Source: Rhizobium sp. 16-488-2b
GTDB lineage: Bacteria > Pseudomonadota > Alphaproteobacteria > Rhizobiales > Rhizobiaceae
Reading direction: 5' to 3'
Length of the DNA stretch: 64,000 nucleotides
Assembly: GCF_017741815.1 (NCBI RefSeq)
Contig: NZ_JAGHMF010000003.1
Location: 310,001 to 374,000 of the forward strand
Part shown: positions 53,041 through 63,120 of the stretch, piece by piece
How the letters are laid out: each line of letters begins with the position of its first letter
Position numbering within the stretch: the stretch's first letter is position 1
Translations under genes and position numbers: made by a program
Notes under the pieces: generated by a model
What the model was told of the DNA's origin: nothing
The model's database searches: none
What the model saw: the letters and a program-made list of their open reading frames with translations, nothing else

Positions 53041-55281
53041 ATGGATATGAACGAAATCAAAGAGATCTTTTTCCAGGAATGCGAGGAACAGCTCGCGGAA
53101 CTGGAATCCGGTCTTCTGAAAATGAATGATGGCGATCGTGATCCGGAAACCGTCAACGCGGTATTTCGCGCCGTTCACTCGATCAAGGGCGGCGCTGGCG
53201 CCTTCGGTCTGGACGATCTCGTCGCCTTCGCGCATGTGTTCGAGACCACACTTGATTGCGTTCGTTCCAACAAGCTAGAGCCGACCCAGGACGTCCTGAA
53301 GGTCATGCTCAAGTCGGCCGACGTGCTCGCGGACCTGACCAATGCCGCCCGTGACGGCGGCAGCGTCGACGAAAGCCGCAGCCGTGGCCTCGTCAAGGAG
53401 CTGGAAGCACTTGCCAACGGCGAACTCCCATCGCCGTCAGCCGCTTCCGAAGCGCCTGCACCGGCACCGGTCGCAGCAGCGCCCGTCAAGCCAACCGACG
53501 AGAGCGGCTTCGAGCCGATCCCGTTCTCGTTCGACGATTTCAGCGACGACGAGATCTTCGAGATCACCTTCAAGCCGCGCTTCGGGCTCTATTCCAAGGG
53601 CAACGACGCGACACTGCTGTTGCGCGACCTCAGCCGCCTCGGCGAGATGAGCATCTATTGCAACATGGACGCGCTGCCGGGCCTCGACGAGCTCGATCCC
53701 GAAGCCGCCTATTTCTACTGGAACATCACGCTCAAGACCGACAAGGGCGAAGACGCGATCCGTGCGGTCTTCGAATTTGCCGAGTGGGATTGCGAACTGA
53801 CCATCACGACCGTCGCCGCTGAAACCGAAGCCGCTCCGGCCGAGGAATTGCCGATGGTGCCCGTGCCCTTCGACCTCTCGGCGCTGGACGACGGCCCGGA
53901 AGCTCCGGCCGCTGAAAAGAACGATGCAGTTGCTGCTGTAGCCGCTGCCGAAACGGCTTCGAACGTGACGCAGATCGCGTCCGCCGCAGCCCGCGTCGAA
54001 AAGAAGGAATCGGCTGCTGCCGCCAATGCAGCCGCTGCCGCCGCCGCCCAGAACAATGCCGCCGCCAATAGCGCCGGCCAGACCATCCGCGTCGATCTCG
54101 ATCGCGTCGACCGCCTGATCAACCTCGTCGGCGAGCTCGTCATCAACCAGGCGATGCTCTCCCAGAGCGTCATCGAAAACGACACGACCGGCACGTCCTC
54201 GATCAACATGGGCCTCGAGGAGCTTCAGCAGCTCACCCGCGAGATCCAGGATTCGGTCATGGCGATCCGCGCGCAGCCGGTCAAGCCGGTCTTCCAGCGC
54301 ATGTCGCGTATCGTCCGCGAAGTCGCCGACATGGTCGGCAAGTCGATCCGCCTCGTCACCGAAGGTGAAAACACCGAAGTCGACAAGACGGTCATCGACA
54401 AGATTGCCGAGCCGCTGACGCACATGATCCGCAATGCCGTCGACCATGGCATCGAAAGCCCGGAAAAGCGCACTGCCGCCGGCAAGGATCCCGAGGGTAC
54501 GATCAAGCTCACCGCGAAGCATCGTTCGGGCCGCATCCTGATCGAACTGCAGGACGACGGCGGCGGCATCAACCGCGAACGCGTCAAGCAGAAGGCAATC
54601 GACAATGACCTGATCTCGCCGGACGCCAACCTGTCCGACGAGGAGATCGACAACCTGATCTTCGCGCCGGGCTTCTCGACCGCCGACCAGATCTCGGACA
54701 TCTCCGGTCGCGGCGTCGGCATGGACGTCGTCAAGCGTTCGATCCAGGCGCTCGGTGGTCGCATCAGCATCACATCGAAGCCGGGCCAGGGCTCCGTCTT
54801 CACCATGAGCCTGCCGCTGACGCTCGCCGTTCTCGACGGCATGGTCGTCACGGTCGCTGGCCAGACACTCGTCGTACCGCTGACGGCGATTGTTGAAACG
54901 CTGCAGCCGGAGGCTTCGGCCATCCATTCCTTCGGTGCCAGCCATCGCCTGATCTCGATCCGCAACTCCTTCTGCCCGCTGGTCGATGTCGGTCGCATCC
55001 TGAACTTCCGCGCCACCCAGGCCAATCCGGTCGAAGGTGTTGCCCTGCTCGTCGAATCCGAAGGCGGCGGTCAGCGCGCGCTGATGGTCGATGCGATCCA
55101 GGGTCAGCGTCAGGTCGTCATCAAGAGCCTCGAGGCGAACTACACCCACGTTCCGGGCATTGCCGCGGCAACCATCCTGGGCGACGGTCGCGTCGCGCTC
55201 ATTCTCGATGTCGACGCAGTCGTGGGCGCTTCGCGCGGCCAGGCGCTGAGGCAGGAAGTATCCCTGGCGGCGGCGGGTTAA
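53041..55281 (+). CDS. cheA: Chemotaxis histidine kinase CheA
   Basis: A 746-residue cytoplasmic kinase. The P1 domain has His46 in AVHSIKGGAGAFG; a P2-type region lies about 165-260; an Ala-rich linker covers about 290-345; P3 dimerisation starts at TIRVDLDRVDRLINLVGELV (about 350). The ATPase domain has LTHMIRNAVDHGIE, DDGGGINRE and SDISGRGVGMDVVK. The C-terminal P5 domain resembles CheW. It phosphorylates CheY1, CheY2 and CheB. It starts 17 bases after cheY1. Confidence 0.96.
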   Translation: MDMNEIKEIFFQECEEQLAELESGLLKMNDGDRDPETVNAVFRAVHSIKGGAGAFGLDDLVAFAHVFETTLDCVRSNKLEPTQDVLKVMLKSADVLADLTNAARDGGSVDESRSRGLVKELEALANGELPSPSAASEAPAPAPVAAAPVKPTDESGFEPIPFSFDDFSDDEIFEITFKPRFGLYSKGNDATLLLRDLSRLGEMSIYCNMDALPGLDELDPEAAYFYWNITLKTDKGEDAIRAVFEFAEWDCELTITTVAAETEAAPAEELPMVPVPFDLSALDDGPEAPAAEKNDAVAAVAAAETASNVTQIASAAARVEKKESAAAANAAAAAAAQNNAAANSAGQTIRVDLDRVDRLINLVGELVINQAMLSQSVIENDTTGTSSINMGLEELQQLTREIQDSVMAIRAQPVKPVFQRMSRIVREVADMVGKSIRLVTEGENTEVDKTVIDKIAEPLTHMIRNAVDHGIESPEKRTAAGKDPEGTIKLTAKHRSGRILIELQDDGGGINRERVKQKAIDNDLISPDANLSDEEIDNLIFAPGFSTADQISDISGRGVGMDVVKRSIQALGGRISITSKPGQGSVFTMSLPLTLAVLDGMVVTVAGQTLVVPLTAIVETLQPEASAIHSFGASHRLISIRNSFCPLVDVGRILNFRATQANPVEGVALLVESEGGGQRALMVDAIQGQRQVVIKSLEANYTHVPGIAAATILGDGRVALILDVDAVVGASRGQALRQEVSLAAAG

Positions 55282-55284
55282 GTT

Positions 55285-55752
55285 ATGTCCTATATCGTGA
55301 AAAATCTGAGCGAAGGGCACCGCGAGCTGATCGCGTTCCGCGTCGGCGATCAGGAGTTTTGCGTCAATGTCATGTCGGTTCGCGAGATCCGCGGCTGGAC
55401 GCCGGCAACGGCCATGCCGCACTCGCCTTCCTACATGAAAGGGGTCATCAACCTGCGTGGCGCCGTGCTGCCGATCATCGATCTATCGGCCCGTCTCGGC
55501 ATGAAGCCGACCGAGCCGACGCAGCGCCATGTCATTATTGTGGCCCAAGTTCACCGAAAAGTAGTTGGTCTGCTTGTAGATGCGGTGTCGGATATACTGA
55601 CTGTTAGTGAAGACAACGTACAGCCAACGCCCGAGATCGCGTCCGAACTGCAGCGTCAGTTCGCGCGCGGGATCATGGCGATCGAGAAACGTCTGATCTG
55701 CCTGTTGGAACTGGAAGCCATATTCCCTGACGCGGAAAGCGAAGCTGCATGA
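55285..55752 (+). CDS. cheW: Chemotaxis coupling protein CheW
   Basis: A 155-residue SH3-like protein that links receptors to CheA. LIAFRVGDQEFCVNVMSVREI, MKGVINLRGAVLPIIDLSARL and VVGLLVDAVSDILTV are family hallmarks. It starts 3 bases after cheA and overlaps cheR by 4 bases (ATGA). Many rhizobia have a second cheW elsewhere. Confidence 0.95.
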   Translation: MSYIVKNLSEGHRELIAFRVGDQEFCVNVMSVREIRGWTPATAMPHSPSYMKGVINLRGAVLPIIDLSARLGMKPTEPTQRHVIIVAQVHRKVVGLLVDAVSDILTVSEDNVQPTPEIASELQRQFARGIMAIEKRLICLLELEAIFPDAESEAA

Positions 55753-56660
55753 GTGTCTTGAGTGCAAAAGATGTAAGACCGGGGAGCCCCGATGAGGTTC
55801 TGGCGAGCGGCGAATATCCGCTGACGCGCCGCGACCTCACGGAAATCGCCGCGATGATCTACTCGGATGCGGGCATCTTCCTCAACGAGACCAAGGCATC
55901 GCTGGTCTATTCGCGTCTTTCCAAGCACATTCGCAATCTCGGCCTGTCCGGCTTCCGCGAATACTGTTCGCTGGTGTCTTCGCAGGCGGGTGCTGGGCCG
56001 CGCCGCGAAATGCTGTCGCATCTGACCACCAATTTCACGCGCTTTTTCCGTGAAAACCATCACTTCGAGCATATGCGCGATCACGTGCTGCCGGAGCTGT
56101 TGCAGCGTGCCAAGTCCGGCGGTCGCGTCCGCATCTGGTCGGCAGCCTCGTCGGATGGCCAGGAGCCCTATTCGATCGCGCTGACGGTGCTGTCGATGAT
56201 GCCGAATGTCGCCGACTACGATTTCAAGATCCTCGCGACCGATATCGATCCGAAGATACTCGCCATCGCTCGCGCCGGCGCCTACGACGAAAGTGCGCTC
56301 GAAACCGTTTCGCCCGCCATGCGCAAGCAGTGGTTCAGCGAGGTCAATATCGAAGGGCGCCGCAAGTTCCAGGTCGATGACCGCGTCAAGCGGCTGATCA
56401 CCTATAACGAGCTCAACCTGATGGCCCAGTGGCCGTTCAAGGGCAAGTTCGACGTTATCTTCTGCCGCAACGTCGTGATCTATTTCGACGAACCGACCCA
56501 GATGAAGATCTGGTCGCGCTTCGCCGAGCTCATGCCGGAGGGCGGTCATCTCTATATCGGCCATTCCGAGCGGGTGTCCGGCGATTCCAAGCATGTCTTC
56601 GACAATATCGGTATCACCACATACCGCTATACGACCAAGGGCTTTGGGAGGAAGGGATGA
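55749..56660 (+). CDS. cheR: Chemoreceptor glutamate methyltransferase CheR
   Basis: A 303-residue S-adenosylmethionine-dependent enzyme that methylates receptor glutamates for adaptation. An N-terminal helical domain (about 15-90) has [19 protein letters not shown]; the methyltransferase domain has [33 protein letters not shown] and [14 protein letters not shown]. It shares ATGA overlaps with cheW before it and cheB after it. Confidence 0.95.
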   Translation: MSVLSAKDVRPGSPDEVLASGEYPLTRRDLTEIAAMIYSDAGIFLNETKASLVYSRLSKHIRNLGLSGFREYCSLVSSQAGAGPRREMLSHLTTNFTRFFRENHHFEHMRDHVLPELLQRAKSGGRVRIWSAASSDGQEPYSIALTVLSMMPNVADYDFKILATDIDPKILAIARAGAYDESALETVSPAMRKQWFSEVNIEGRRKFQVDDRVKRLITYNELNLMAQWPFKGKFDVIFCRNVVIYFDEPTQMKIWSRFAELMPEGGHLYIGHSERVSGDSKHVFDNIGITTYRYTTKGFGRKG

Positions 56661-57697
56661 GCATGGCGGCACGTGTTCTCGTTGTTGACGATTCTCCCAC
56701 CATGCGCGGTCTTATCACCGCCGTGCTGCAGTCCGATCCTGACGTCGACGTCATCGGCCAGGCCGGCGACGCCATGGAAGCGCGCGAAGCGATCAAGAAG
56801 CTCAATCCCGATGTCGTGACGCTCGATATCGAGATGCCGAACATGAACGGCCTCGATTTTCTTGAGAAGATCATGCGTCTGCGCCCGATGCCCGTCATCA
56901 TGGTGTCGACGCTGACACATCGCGGCACCAACGCCACATTGGCGGCATTGGAGATCGGCGCGTTCGATTGCGTGAGCAAGCCGCAGCCGGGCGACATACG
57001 CCCCTTCGCCGACCTCGCCGAGAAGGTAAAGGCCGCCGCCCGTTCGCAGCGCCGTCCCGTCATGGCCCCGCAGCCTGTCGCGCCGCCGCCCGCGGTTGCC
57101 GACTATCGCGTTGGCCGCAAGGTGGTTGCGATTGGCTCGTCGACCGGTGGCGTGGAAGCGCTGATTGCCGTGCTGCAGAAATTCCCGGCCAACTGCCCGC
57201 CGACCGTGATTACGCAGCACATGCCGTCGACGTTCACCAAGAGCTTCGCAGAGCGGCTGAACCGCCTCTGTGCTCCTGTCGTGCAGGAAGCGACCGATGG
57301 CGCGCGGCTCGAAATCGGCAAGATCTATCTGGCCCCCGGCGGCGAGCGGCATCTGCAGGTGGTCAATCCATCAGCACCCTGCTGCCGCCTTCTCGAACGC
57401 GAGCCGGTGAATGGTCACCGTCCGTCGGTCGATGTTCTCTTTGATTCCGTCGCCGAGCTTGCGGGCCGCAATGCTGTCGGCGTGATCCTGACCGGAATGG
57501 GCCGCGACGGCGCCGCCGGTCTTCTGAAAATGCGCCATGCAGGCGCCCGTACCCTCGGACAGAACGAAAAGACCTCGGTGGTCTACGGGATGCCGCGGGT
57601 AGCTTTCGAACTCGGCGCTGTCGAACAACAGCTGCCACTTAATGCCATTGGCGAGGAAATCTTGAAGATGACCGCCCGTAAGGAAGGAACTGACTAA
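56657..57697 (+). CDS. cheB: Protein-glutamate methylesterase CheB
   Basis: A 346-residue enzyme: receiver domain (Asp57 in [13 protein letters not shown]) and C-terminal methylesterase with Ser in [12 protein letters not shown], His in [17 protein letters not shown] and Asp in [11 protein letters not shown]. Phosphorylation by CheA activates demethylation of receptors. It starts at 56657 (GGAGG five bases before), overlapping the cheR stop by 4 bases. Confidence 0.95.
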   Translation: MSMAARVLVVDDSPTMRGLITAVLQSDPDVDVIGQAGDAMEAREAIKKLNPDVVTLDIEMPNMNGLDFLEKIMRLRPMPVIMVSTLTHRGTNATLAALEIGAFDCVSKPQPGDIRPFADLAEKVKAAARSQRRPVMAPQPVAPPPAVADYRVGRKVVAIGSSTGGVEALIAVLQKFPANCPPTVITQHMPSTFTKSFAERLNRLCAPVVQEATDGARLEIGKIYLAPGGERHLQVVNPSAPCCRLLEREPVNGHRPSVDVLFDSVAELAGRNAVGVILTGMGRDGAAGLLKMRHAGARTLGQNEKTSVVYGMPRVAFELGAVEQQLPLNAIGEEILKMTARKEGTD

Positions 57698-58086
57698 TGT
57701 CACTCGCAGAGAAAATCAAAGTTCTGATCGTCGACGATCAGGTTACCAGCCGCCTGCTGCTCAGCGACGCGCTGACCCAGCTCGGCTTCAAGCAGATCAC
57801 GGCCGCCGGCGATGGCGTGCAGGGCATGAAGATCATGGCCCAGCAGCCGCACCACTTGGTCATCTCGGACTTCAACATGCCCAACATGGACGGTCTCGGC
57901 TTCTTGCAGGCCGTCCGCAGCAATCCGACGACCAAGAAGGCGGCCTTCATCATCCTGACCGCGCAGGGCGACCGCGCGCTGGTCACCAAGGCGGCAGCCC
58001 TCGGCGCCAACAACGTCCTGGCCAAGCCCTTCACCATCGAAAAGATGAAGGCGGCGATTGAAGCCGTATTTGGAGCGTTGAAATGA
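57697..58086 (+). CDS. cheY2: Chemotaxis response regulator CheY2
   Basis: A 129-residue receiver: Asp58 in [15 protein letters not shown] at 13-14, and KPFTIEKMK with the conserved Lys. In the Sinorhizobium model CheY2-phosphate binds the flagellar motor to slow rotation. The ATG shares one base with the cheB stop (TAATG), and the end overlaps cheD by 4 bases. Confidence 0.92.
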   Translation: MSLAEKIKVLIVDDQVTSRLLLSDALTQLGFKQITAAGDGVQGMKIMAQQPHHLVISDFNMPNMDGLGFLQAVRSNPTTKKAAFIILTAQGDRALVTKAAALGANNVLAKPFTIEKMKAAIEAVFGALK

Positions 58087-58637
58087 CGATGGAGGTTGCG
58101 GCCCGCCGTGTTCATATCATTCAGGGCGAATGGAAGGTCCTGAATGATCCGAATGCGGTCTTGACGACCATTCTTGGCTCGTGCGTGGCTGCATGCCTAC
58201 GGGATCCCGTGGCCGGCGTTGGAGGGATGAACCACTTCCTTCTGCCGGGCAACGCGACGACGCCCATGACGGGGGGAGATGCCACGCGATATGGCGTGCA
58301 TCTCATGGAACTGCTGATCAACGGTCTCTTGAAGCAGGGCGCGCGCCGCGACCGCCTGGAAGCCAAGATCTTCGGAGGAGCGAAAACGATCTCGACATTC
58401 TCGAATGTCGGGGAACAGAATGCCGCTTTTGCCACGCAGTTTCTGAAGGATGAAGGTATCCCCATCGTCGGTTCCAGTACCGGCGGCGATCACGGGCGCA
58501 AACTCGAGTTCTGGCCGGTCTCCGGTCGCGCTCGGCAGTACCCGCTCACCGGTGCCGAAACCCAGAAGACCGTCGCGCTCGAACAGCGTCCGGTTGCCCC
58601 GCAGAAGCCAGTTGAAACCAGTATCGAATTCTTCTGA
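58083..58637 (+). CDS. cheD: Chemoreceptor glutamine deamidase CheD
   Basis: A 184-residue enzyme that deamidates receptor glutamines to glutamates. The catalytic Cys and His sit in [12 protein letters not shown] and [10 protein letters not shown], with the Thr before Cys in [17 protein letters not shown] is another family block. It overlaps cheY2 by ATGA and is followed after 12 bases by cheT. Confidence 0.93.
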   Translation: MTMEVAARRVHIIQGEWKVLNDPNAVLTTILGSCVAACLRDPVAGVGGMNHFLLPGNATTPMTGGDATRYGVHLMELLINGLLKQGARRDRLEAKIFGGAKTISTFSNVGEQNAAFATQFLKDEGIPIVGSSTGGDHGRKLEFWPVSGRARQYPLTGAETQKTVALEQRPVAPQKPVETSIEFF

Positions 58638-58649
58638 GCCGAGGTCCTA

Positions 58650-59042
58650 ATGAATGTGAATGCACAGGCGGAGCAACCGTCGCCGGTCGAAGCACTGCCC
58701 GACATCCTGATGCGGGTCGTGTCCGAACTGCACGACGTCGCCTATCTGATCGAACGGATCGAGCCTCAGCTTCTTGAAATCGGCGGCGAAAATCTGCTGA
58801 ACGCGCCCGAAAGCATGAAGGTCCTGCAGGGCATCGACCTTGCCGTGCAGAAGGCACGTGGGATCGCCGAATTCATCGATACGATAACCGGCGAGATCTC
58901 CAATGAATGGATGGTCGACGTCGCAACCGCACTCAGCCTCGTGAAGCTCAGCGAGATGCAACGCGCGCTGGGTGGCGGTGGCATGCGCCACGGTCATTCC
59001 CAGCCGATCAACAAGGCAGCCGGCGACTTCGATTTCTTCTAG
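58650..59042 (+). CDS. cheT: Chemotaxis accessory protein CheT (Orf10)
   Basis: A 130-residue helical protein with a C terminus rich in Gly and ending GDFDFF. In Sinorhizobium meliloti the protein at this place, CheT, is reported to affect signal termination and receptor methylation and resembles CheZ in some parts; that role is carried over by position and sequence only. It starts 12 bases after cheD and ends 110 bases before fliF. Confidence 0.75.
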   Translation: MNVNAQAEQPSPVEALPDILMRVVSELHDVAYLIERIEPQLLEIGGENLLNAPESMKVLQGIDLAVQKARGIAEFIDTITGEISNEWMVDVATALSLVKLSEMQRALGGGGMRHGHSQPINKAAGDFDFF

Positions 59043-59152
59043 CCGGCGCTCTTACTTAAGCGTCAATACGAAACGCTCGCACAAGTTTCGGCTTCTATAG
59101 GTCAAATTAGGCGATAGGCCTGCTTTGTCTGTAAAGATCGTGCGAGAACAGA

Positions 59153-60841
59153 ATGAATCTGTTAAATCAATTACTTCCGATTATTAGGAACTTCAGTTCC
59201 CTTGGGCGGAATCGCCTGCTGGCGTTGGCCGGCATCGGGGTGGTTTCCGTGGCGCTCATTCTCGGTGCCGCTCTATTCGTGAACAAACCTGCTCAGGAAA
59301 CGCTTTATGTCGGGCTCGATTCTTCCGATCTGAACCAGATCAGCATCGCACTCGCGGAATCGAATATCGCATTCCAGGTGGGTTCCGACGGTTCGAGCAT
59401 CACCGTGCCGGCCGGCATGACCGGCAAGTCGCGTCTGCTGCTCGCCGAAAAGGGCCTGCCCAACAGCAACAATGCCGGTTACGAACTCTTCGACAAGGTC
59501 GGCTCGCTCGGCCTAACCTCCTTCATGCAGGAAGTTACGCGCGTTCGCGCGCTGGAAGGTGAGATTGGCCGCACGATCCAGTCGATCTCCGGCGTATCGG
59601 CGGCACGCGTGCACATCGTCATGCCGGAGGTCGGCAATTTCCGTCGCGCCGAGCAGAAGCCGACGGCATCCGTCATGCTTCGAGCGAGCGCCTCGACTGG
59701 CCGCGCCGCGGCAAGCTCCATCCGTCACCTCGTCGCCTCGGCCGTGCCGGGGCTTGATGTCGGTGACGTGACCATTCTCGATTCCGCCGGCCAGCTGCTC
59801 GCTTCCGGCGACGAGGCAGGCAACAGCAACCTCAACCGCTCGCTCGGCATCGTCCAGAACGTCCAGGACGAAATCGGCTCAAACATCGACAAGGCGCTCT
59901 CGCCGTTCCTCGGCATGGACAATTTCCGCTCGAGCGTCACCGCCGACCTGAATACCGACGCCCAGCAAATCCAGGAAACCGTCTACGATCCGGAATCCAA
60001 GGTCGAGCGCTCCATCCGCACGACCAAGGAAGCGGCCCAGTCTCAGCAGACATCGAACGACAACGCCACGACCGTCCAGCAGAACGTCCCACAGGCTGCT
60101 CCCCCGACTGGTGGTTCGAACGGTCCTGCCTCGCAGGACAAGTCCGACAAGAAGGAAGAGCAGACCAACTACGAGATCAACAGCAAGACCACGGCGACGA
60201 CCCGCAACAGCTATAAGGTCGAGAAGCTCTCGATCGCGGTTGTCGTCAACAAGGGCCGCATCGCACAGATGGTTGGCGAACCTGTCGACCAGGCCAAGAT
60301 CGATGCCTATCTCGCGGAGATGCAAAAGATCGTCGCTTCGGCTGCCGGCATCCGCGCCGATCGCGGCGACGTGGTCACGGTCACGGCCATGGACTTCCTT
60401 GAAAACCAGCTTCTCGAAGAAACCGGTTCCGGCGTCCGTGTCATGGACATGCTGAGCCGCAACCTCGCTGGCATCATCAACTCGCTCGCCTTCGTGGTCG
60501 TCGCCTTCCTGGTTATCTGGATGGGTGTCCGTCCGATGGTCCGCAGCATGACCGGTGGTGGCGCGGCGATCGCGGGCGATACCTCGATCGAGAGCGCCGG
60601 CCTCGAGCTTCCGGACTTTGCTCCGGCAGGCGACGCAGGCGGCGGGGCTCTCATGGATGGCTTCGGCTCGGACTTCGGCTTCGACAGCACCGAAGATCTC
60701 CTCAGCCTTGGCGACGACGATGGCAGCTTCAATCGCCGCGTCAAGGAGGGGCCGGAGCGCAAGTTGGCGCGAATGGTTGAGATCAACGAGGAACGCGCAG
60801 CGAAAATCCTCAGGAAATGGGCGGTCGACAACGCCGCATAA
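59153..60841 (+). CDS. fliF: Flagellar MS-ring protein FliF
   Basis: A 562-residue inner-membrane protein that forms the MS ring of the basal body. First membrane helix at about 23-43 (ALAGIGVVSVALILGAAL), ring-building motifs KGLPNSNNAGYELFD and MPEVGNFRRAEQKPTASVML in the periplasmic part, second helix at about 441-463 (IINSLAFVVVAFLVIWMG). The C-terminal RVKEGPERKLARMVEINEE, up to the end, is the FliG-binding tail. The ATG at 59153 has GAACAGA upstream. A terminator follows. Confidence 0.95.
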   Translation: MNLLNQLLPIIRNFSSLGRNRLLALAGIGVVSVALILGAALFVNKPAQETLYVGLDSSDLNQISIALAESNIAFQVGSDGSSITVPAGMTGKSRLLLAEKGLPNSNNAGYELFDKVGSLGLTSFMQEVTRVRALEGEIGRTIQSISGVSAARVHIVMPEVGNFRRAEQKPTASVMLRASASTGRAAASSIRHLVASAVPGLDVGDVTILDSAGQLLASGDEAGNSNLNRSLGIVQNVQDEIGSNIDKALSPFLGMDNFRSSVTADLNTDAQQIQETVYDPESKVERSIRTTKEAAQSQQTSNDNATTVQQNVPQAAPPTGGSNGPASQDKSDKKEEQTNYEINSKTTATTRNSYKVEKLSIAVVVNKGRIAQMVGEPVDQAKIDAYLAEMQKIVASAAGIRADRGDVVTVTAMDFLENQLLEETGSGVRVMDMLSRNLAGIINSLAFVVVAFLVIWMGVRPMVRSMTGGGAAIAGDTSIESAGLELPDFAPAGDAGGGALMDGFGSDFGFDSTEDLLSLGDDDGSFNRRVKEGPERKLARMVEINEERAAKILRKWAVDNAA

Positions 60842-60844
60842 CAA

Positions 60845-60875
60845 AAGGGCCGGGAAACCGGCCCTTATCTTTTTT
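60845..60875 (+). terminator. Rho-independent terminator after fliF
   Basis: AAGGGCCGG-GAAA-CCGGCCCTT is a 9-bp stem with a GNRA loop, followed by ATCTTTTTT. It begins 4 bases after the fliF stop and isolates the che-fliF operon from visN. Confidence 0.92.
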
Positions 60876-60936
60876 GGCACATCGCACACACGAAAACAGT
60901 GCATGACTCGCGTTTGACGCGAATCGTATTGCCATA

Positions 60937-60966
60937 TTGCCTCGAATCATCTTAGCTTACTATAAC
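60937..60966 (+). promoter_or_regulatory. Probable visN promoter
   Basis: TTGCCT (60937-60942), 18 bases, then TATAAC (60961-60966). It lies about 190 bases before the visN start, which would give a long leader. A TCGCG-TTTGA-CGCGA palindrome is just upstream (about 60907-60922). Confidence 0.5.
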
Positions 60967-61155
60967 TTCTAAGAGATGAATTCCTTGTGCGAATCGGCGC
61001 ACAGTTCGTGACGAAAGTAAATCCCCAGAACTCGGAGATGGTGATTTGCTCTCATTGACGTACCTTTTGGATGATTCGCGGAGAAGGTGCATTTCTTTGC
61101 TGAAAGACGTGATCAAGCTTTTTTCGTGATAAGTTCTCAGCCTCAGGAATTGCCA

Positions 61156-61902
61156 ATGGACATGCATATATTGCAAGCTCTCAAGAGCGAAACGAGGACA
61201 GGGAACTTCGTCGGGATTGCTGCGACCAACCTGTCATCGCGCTCGGAACTCATTGCCCAGCTTTGTGAAATAGCGGGCACGGGAAGGTTGCAGCCGGGGC
61301 TGCGCATCCTGACCGACTATGTGGGGGCTTCGCACTATCTCCTGGCACGCGCTGATCTGCTGCAGGAAGCTGGCCTCGATTTCGTGGTCTCGTCTGATTG
61401 GCCCTTCGACCTCGTCACCAATCTCGCCGAAGCATTTGTCGGCGGTTTCGGTCGCGCCACCGAGCTTGAAAAGTGCATGCAGCTCTTCCAGCCGCACTTC
61501 TCCGTCCTGCCTGAGACGGCAGATATTCCCGATGGCGCTAGCCGCCAATATTGCTCGCTGATGTTCAATATCGGGCGTTCGCGCCTGGCGCTGATGTTCC
61601 TGTTCGATGATGGCTTCATCCTCTCGCAGGAGCGCCTGAGGGATGTCGGTTTGCTCACCGCCTATTATACGAGCCTGCTGCAGTATAGCGGCACGAAGGC
61701 GGATCGTGATTTCGAACTGACCGATCGCGAACTTGAGTGTCTCTTCTGGATTGCCGAAGGCAAGACCAGCGACGAGATCGCGATGATCCTCGGCATCTCG
61801 CGAAACACGATCAACAACTACATCACCAGCGTCATGCGCAAAACGGCAACGAAGACCCGTTCCGAGGCCATCGCTTTCGCTGTCAGAAACAATCTGGTGT
61901 AA
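61156..61902 (+). CDS. visN: LuxR-type motility master regulator VisN
   Basis: A 248-residue regulator. The N-terminal half (about 1-170) is a ligand-binding-like domain; the C-terminal LuxR helix-turn-helix is ELTDRELECLFWIAEGKTSD followed by GISRNTINNYIT (about 183-245). In rhizobia VisN and VisR act together at the top of the flagellar and chemotaxis cascade. I start at 61156 with AGGAA seven bases before it; upstream ATGs in frame have no ribosome site. It is 13 bases before visR. Confidence 0.92.
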   Translation: MDMHILQALKSETRTGNFVGIAATNLSSRSELIAQLCEIAGTGRLQPGLRILTDYVGASHYLLARADLLQEAGLDFVVSSDWPFDLVTNLAEAFVGGFGRATELEKCMQLFQPHFSVLPETADIPDGASRQYCSLMFNIGRSRLALMFLFDDGFILSQERLRDVGLLTAYYTSLLQYSGTKADRDFELTDRELECLFWIAEGKTSDEIAMILGISRNTINNYITSVMRKTATKTRSEAIAFAVRNNLV

Positions 61903-61915
61903 GGAGGGCGCGCTC

Positions 61916-62665
61916 ATGGCATATGCATCGGGCCGGTCGATCAGCAGCTCCGACACCATCTCGCGCTCCACGCGCGCCAACAGGGTCAGCAGCCGATCCG
62001 ATCTCTTTCCGCGTCTGGTCGCCATGCAGAAGCTGGCCGACGCGCAGAACTTCGCGGTCTATCGCATGTCGGGCTCGGGCCTGCCGGCCAAGCAGCGCCT
62101 AATCTGCGAGCTGGAGAACTGGGGTTCGGCCAATGCCTCGCTGCACAAGGCCTTTGTCGATGCTTACGGCGATGCGCTGATCGAGCATGTCGAGAAGTCG
62201 CTCCTGCCGCTCGCCTGGGCTGGCAGCCACGATCGCAGCTTCCCCGGCGCCATCGGCATGGCTCCCTTCGTCGTGCGGCTTCCGGATGGCCTCGTGCCGT
62301 TCTCCGGCCTTGCCTTCCCCGTTCGTCTTGGCGCGATCGGCAACGGCTTTGTTGTCTTCACCGGCGATGATCTTGATCCACCGAACGACATGGTCGTTGA
62401 TCTGCACGGCCGCGCCTGCCAGGTGATGATCGACCTGCTGTCGCTCGACGAGCGTCGCGTGGCCGCAGCCGAAGCGCTCAGCGAACGCGAGATCGCCTGC
62501 CTGCAGCTCGCCGGCGACGGCCGTATCAGCGAAGAAATCGCAGACAAGCTCGGCCTGTCGGTGCACACCGTCAATGCCTATCTCGGTTCTGCGACGATCA
62601 AGCTGGATTCGGTCAACCGCATCCAGGCGATCGCCAAGGCGATCCGGCTTGGCTACATCAGCTGA
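61916..62665 (+). CDS. visR: LuxR-type motility master regulator VisR
   Basis: A 249-residue partner of VisN, with its C-terminal LuxR helix-turn-helix (ALSEREIACLQLAGDGRISE, then GLSVHTVNAYLGS, about 187-245). Ser-rich N terminus (GRSISSSDTISRSTRANRVS). AAGGAGGG before the ATG is a strong ribosome site. It ends 10 bases from the convergent gene at 62676. Confidence 0.92.
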   Translation: MAYASGRSISSSDTISRSTRANRVSSRSDLFPRLVAMQKLADAQNFAVYRMSGSGLPAKQRLICELENWGSANASLHKAFVDAYGDALIEHVEKSLLPLAWAGSHDRSFPGAIGMAPFVVRLPDGLVPFSGLAFPVRLGAIGNGFVVFTGDDLDPPNDMVVDLHGRACQVMIDLLSLDERRVAAAEALSEREIACLQLAGDGRISEEIADKLGLSVHTVNAYLGSATIKLDSVNRIQAIAKAIRLGYIS

Positions 62666-62675
62666 GAAATATTAG

Positions 62676-63116
62676 TTAGCTCGCGAGCGCCTGAAGTGGC
62701 GGTACATTGTAGCGCGCCTGATTGAGGCTCTGCTCGAGAAACGCTGTGTTTTCGTGCGGGTTCGACGAAGGGTTCTCGAAAGCGATGTGGTTGATCTCGA
62801 TGCCGGCATGCTCTGCGGCGAGCGTCAGCTGCGCGTAGACGGTGACGCCGCGCGGCTTGATCTCGAGGTCGATGACAACCTCCGGCTTGCCGCCCCATTC
62901 GAGCGTATAGCTGCCGCCATGGCCGAAATTGACGGTGCCAGGATGGAAGAACATCTCGGCGGCCGAGGAAACGAGGTCCGAAAGATTGCCGTAATACTCA
63001 AATCGCAGGATCGAAATCAGGTCCGAAGCGTCCAGCAACCGCAATTCGGTGGCGACTGGGCTGATTGCTTCGGCAAGAATCTTCTCGCGCTGGGCAGAGT
63101 AGGGGCATTTTTTCAT
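62676..63116 (-). CDS. Protein of unknown function in the flagellar region
   Basis: A 146-residue soluble protein (LRFEYYGNLSDLVSSAAEMFF, YTLEWGGKPEVVIDLEIKPRG) found between visR and flhB, where related rhizobia also have a hypothetical gene. No known domain is seen. It begins 4 bases after flhB ends on the same strand, so it is likely co-transcribed with flhB, and a role in flagellar assembly is conceivable. Confidence 0.75.
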   Translation of the reverse strand: MKKCPYSAQREKILAEAISPVATELRLLDASDLISILRFEYYGNLSDLVSSAAEMFFHPGTVNFGHGGSYTLEWGGKPEVVIDLEIKPRGVTVYAQLTLAAEHAGIEINHIAFENPSSNPHENTAFLEQSLNQARYNVPPLQALAS

Positions 63117-63120
63117 TCGT

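Noticed and set aside
53437..55422. 661-codon minus-strand frame
   Set aside because: Antisense to cheA; no motif, and the neighbouring operon is on the plus strand.
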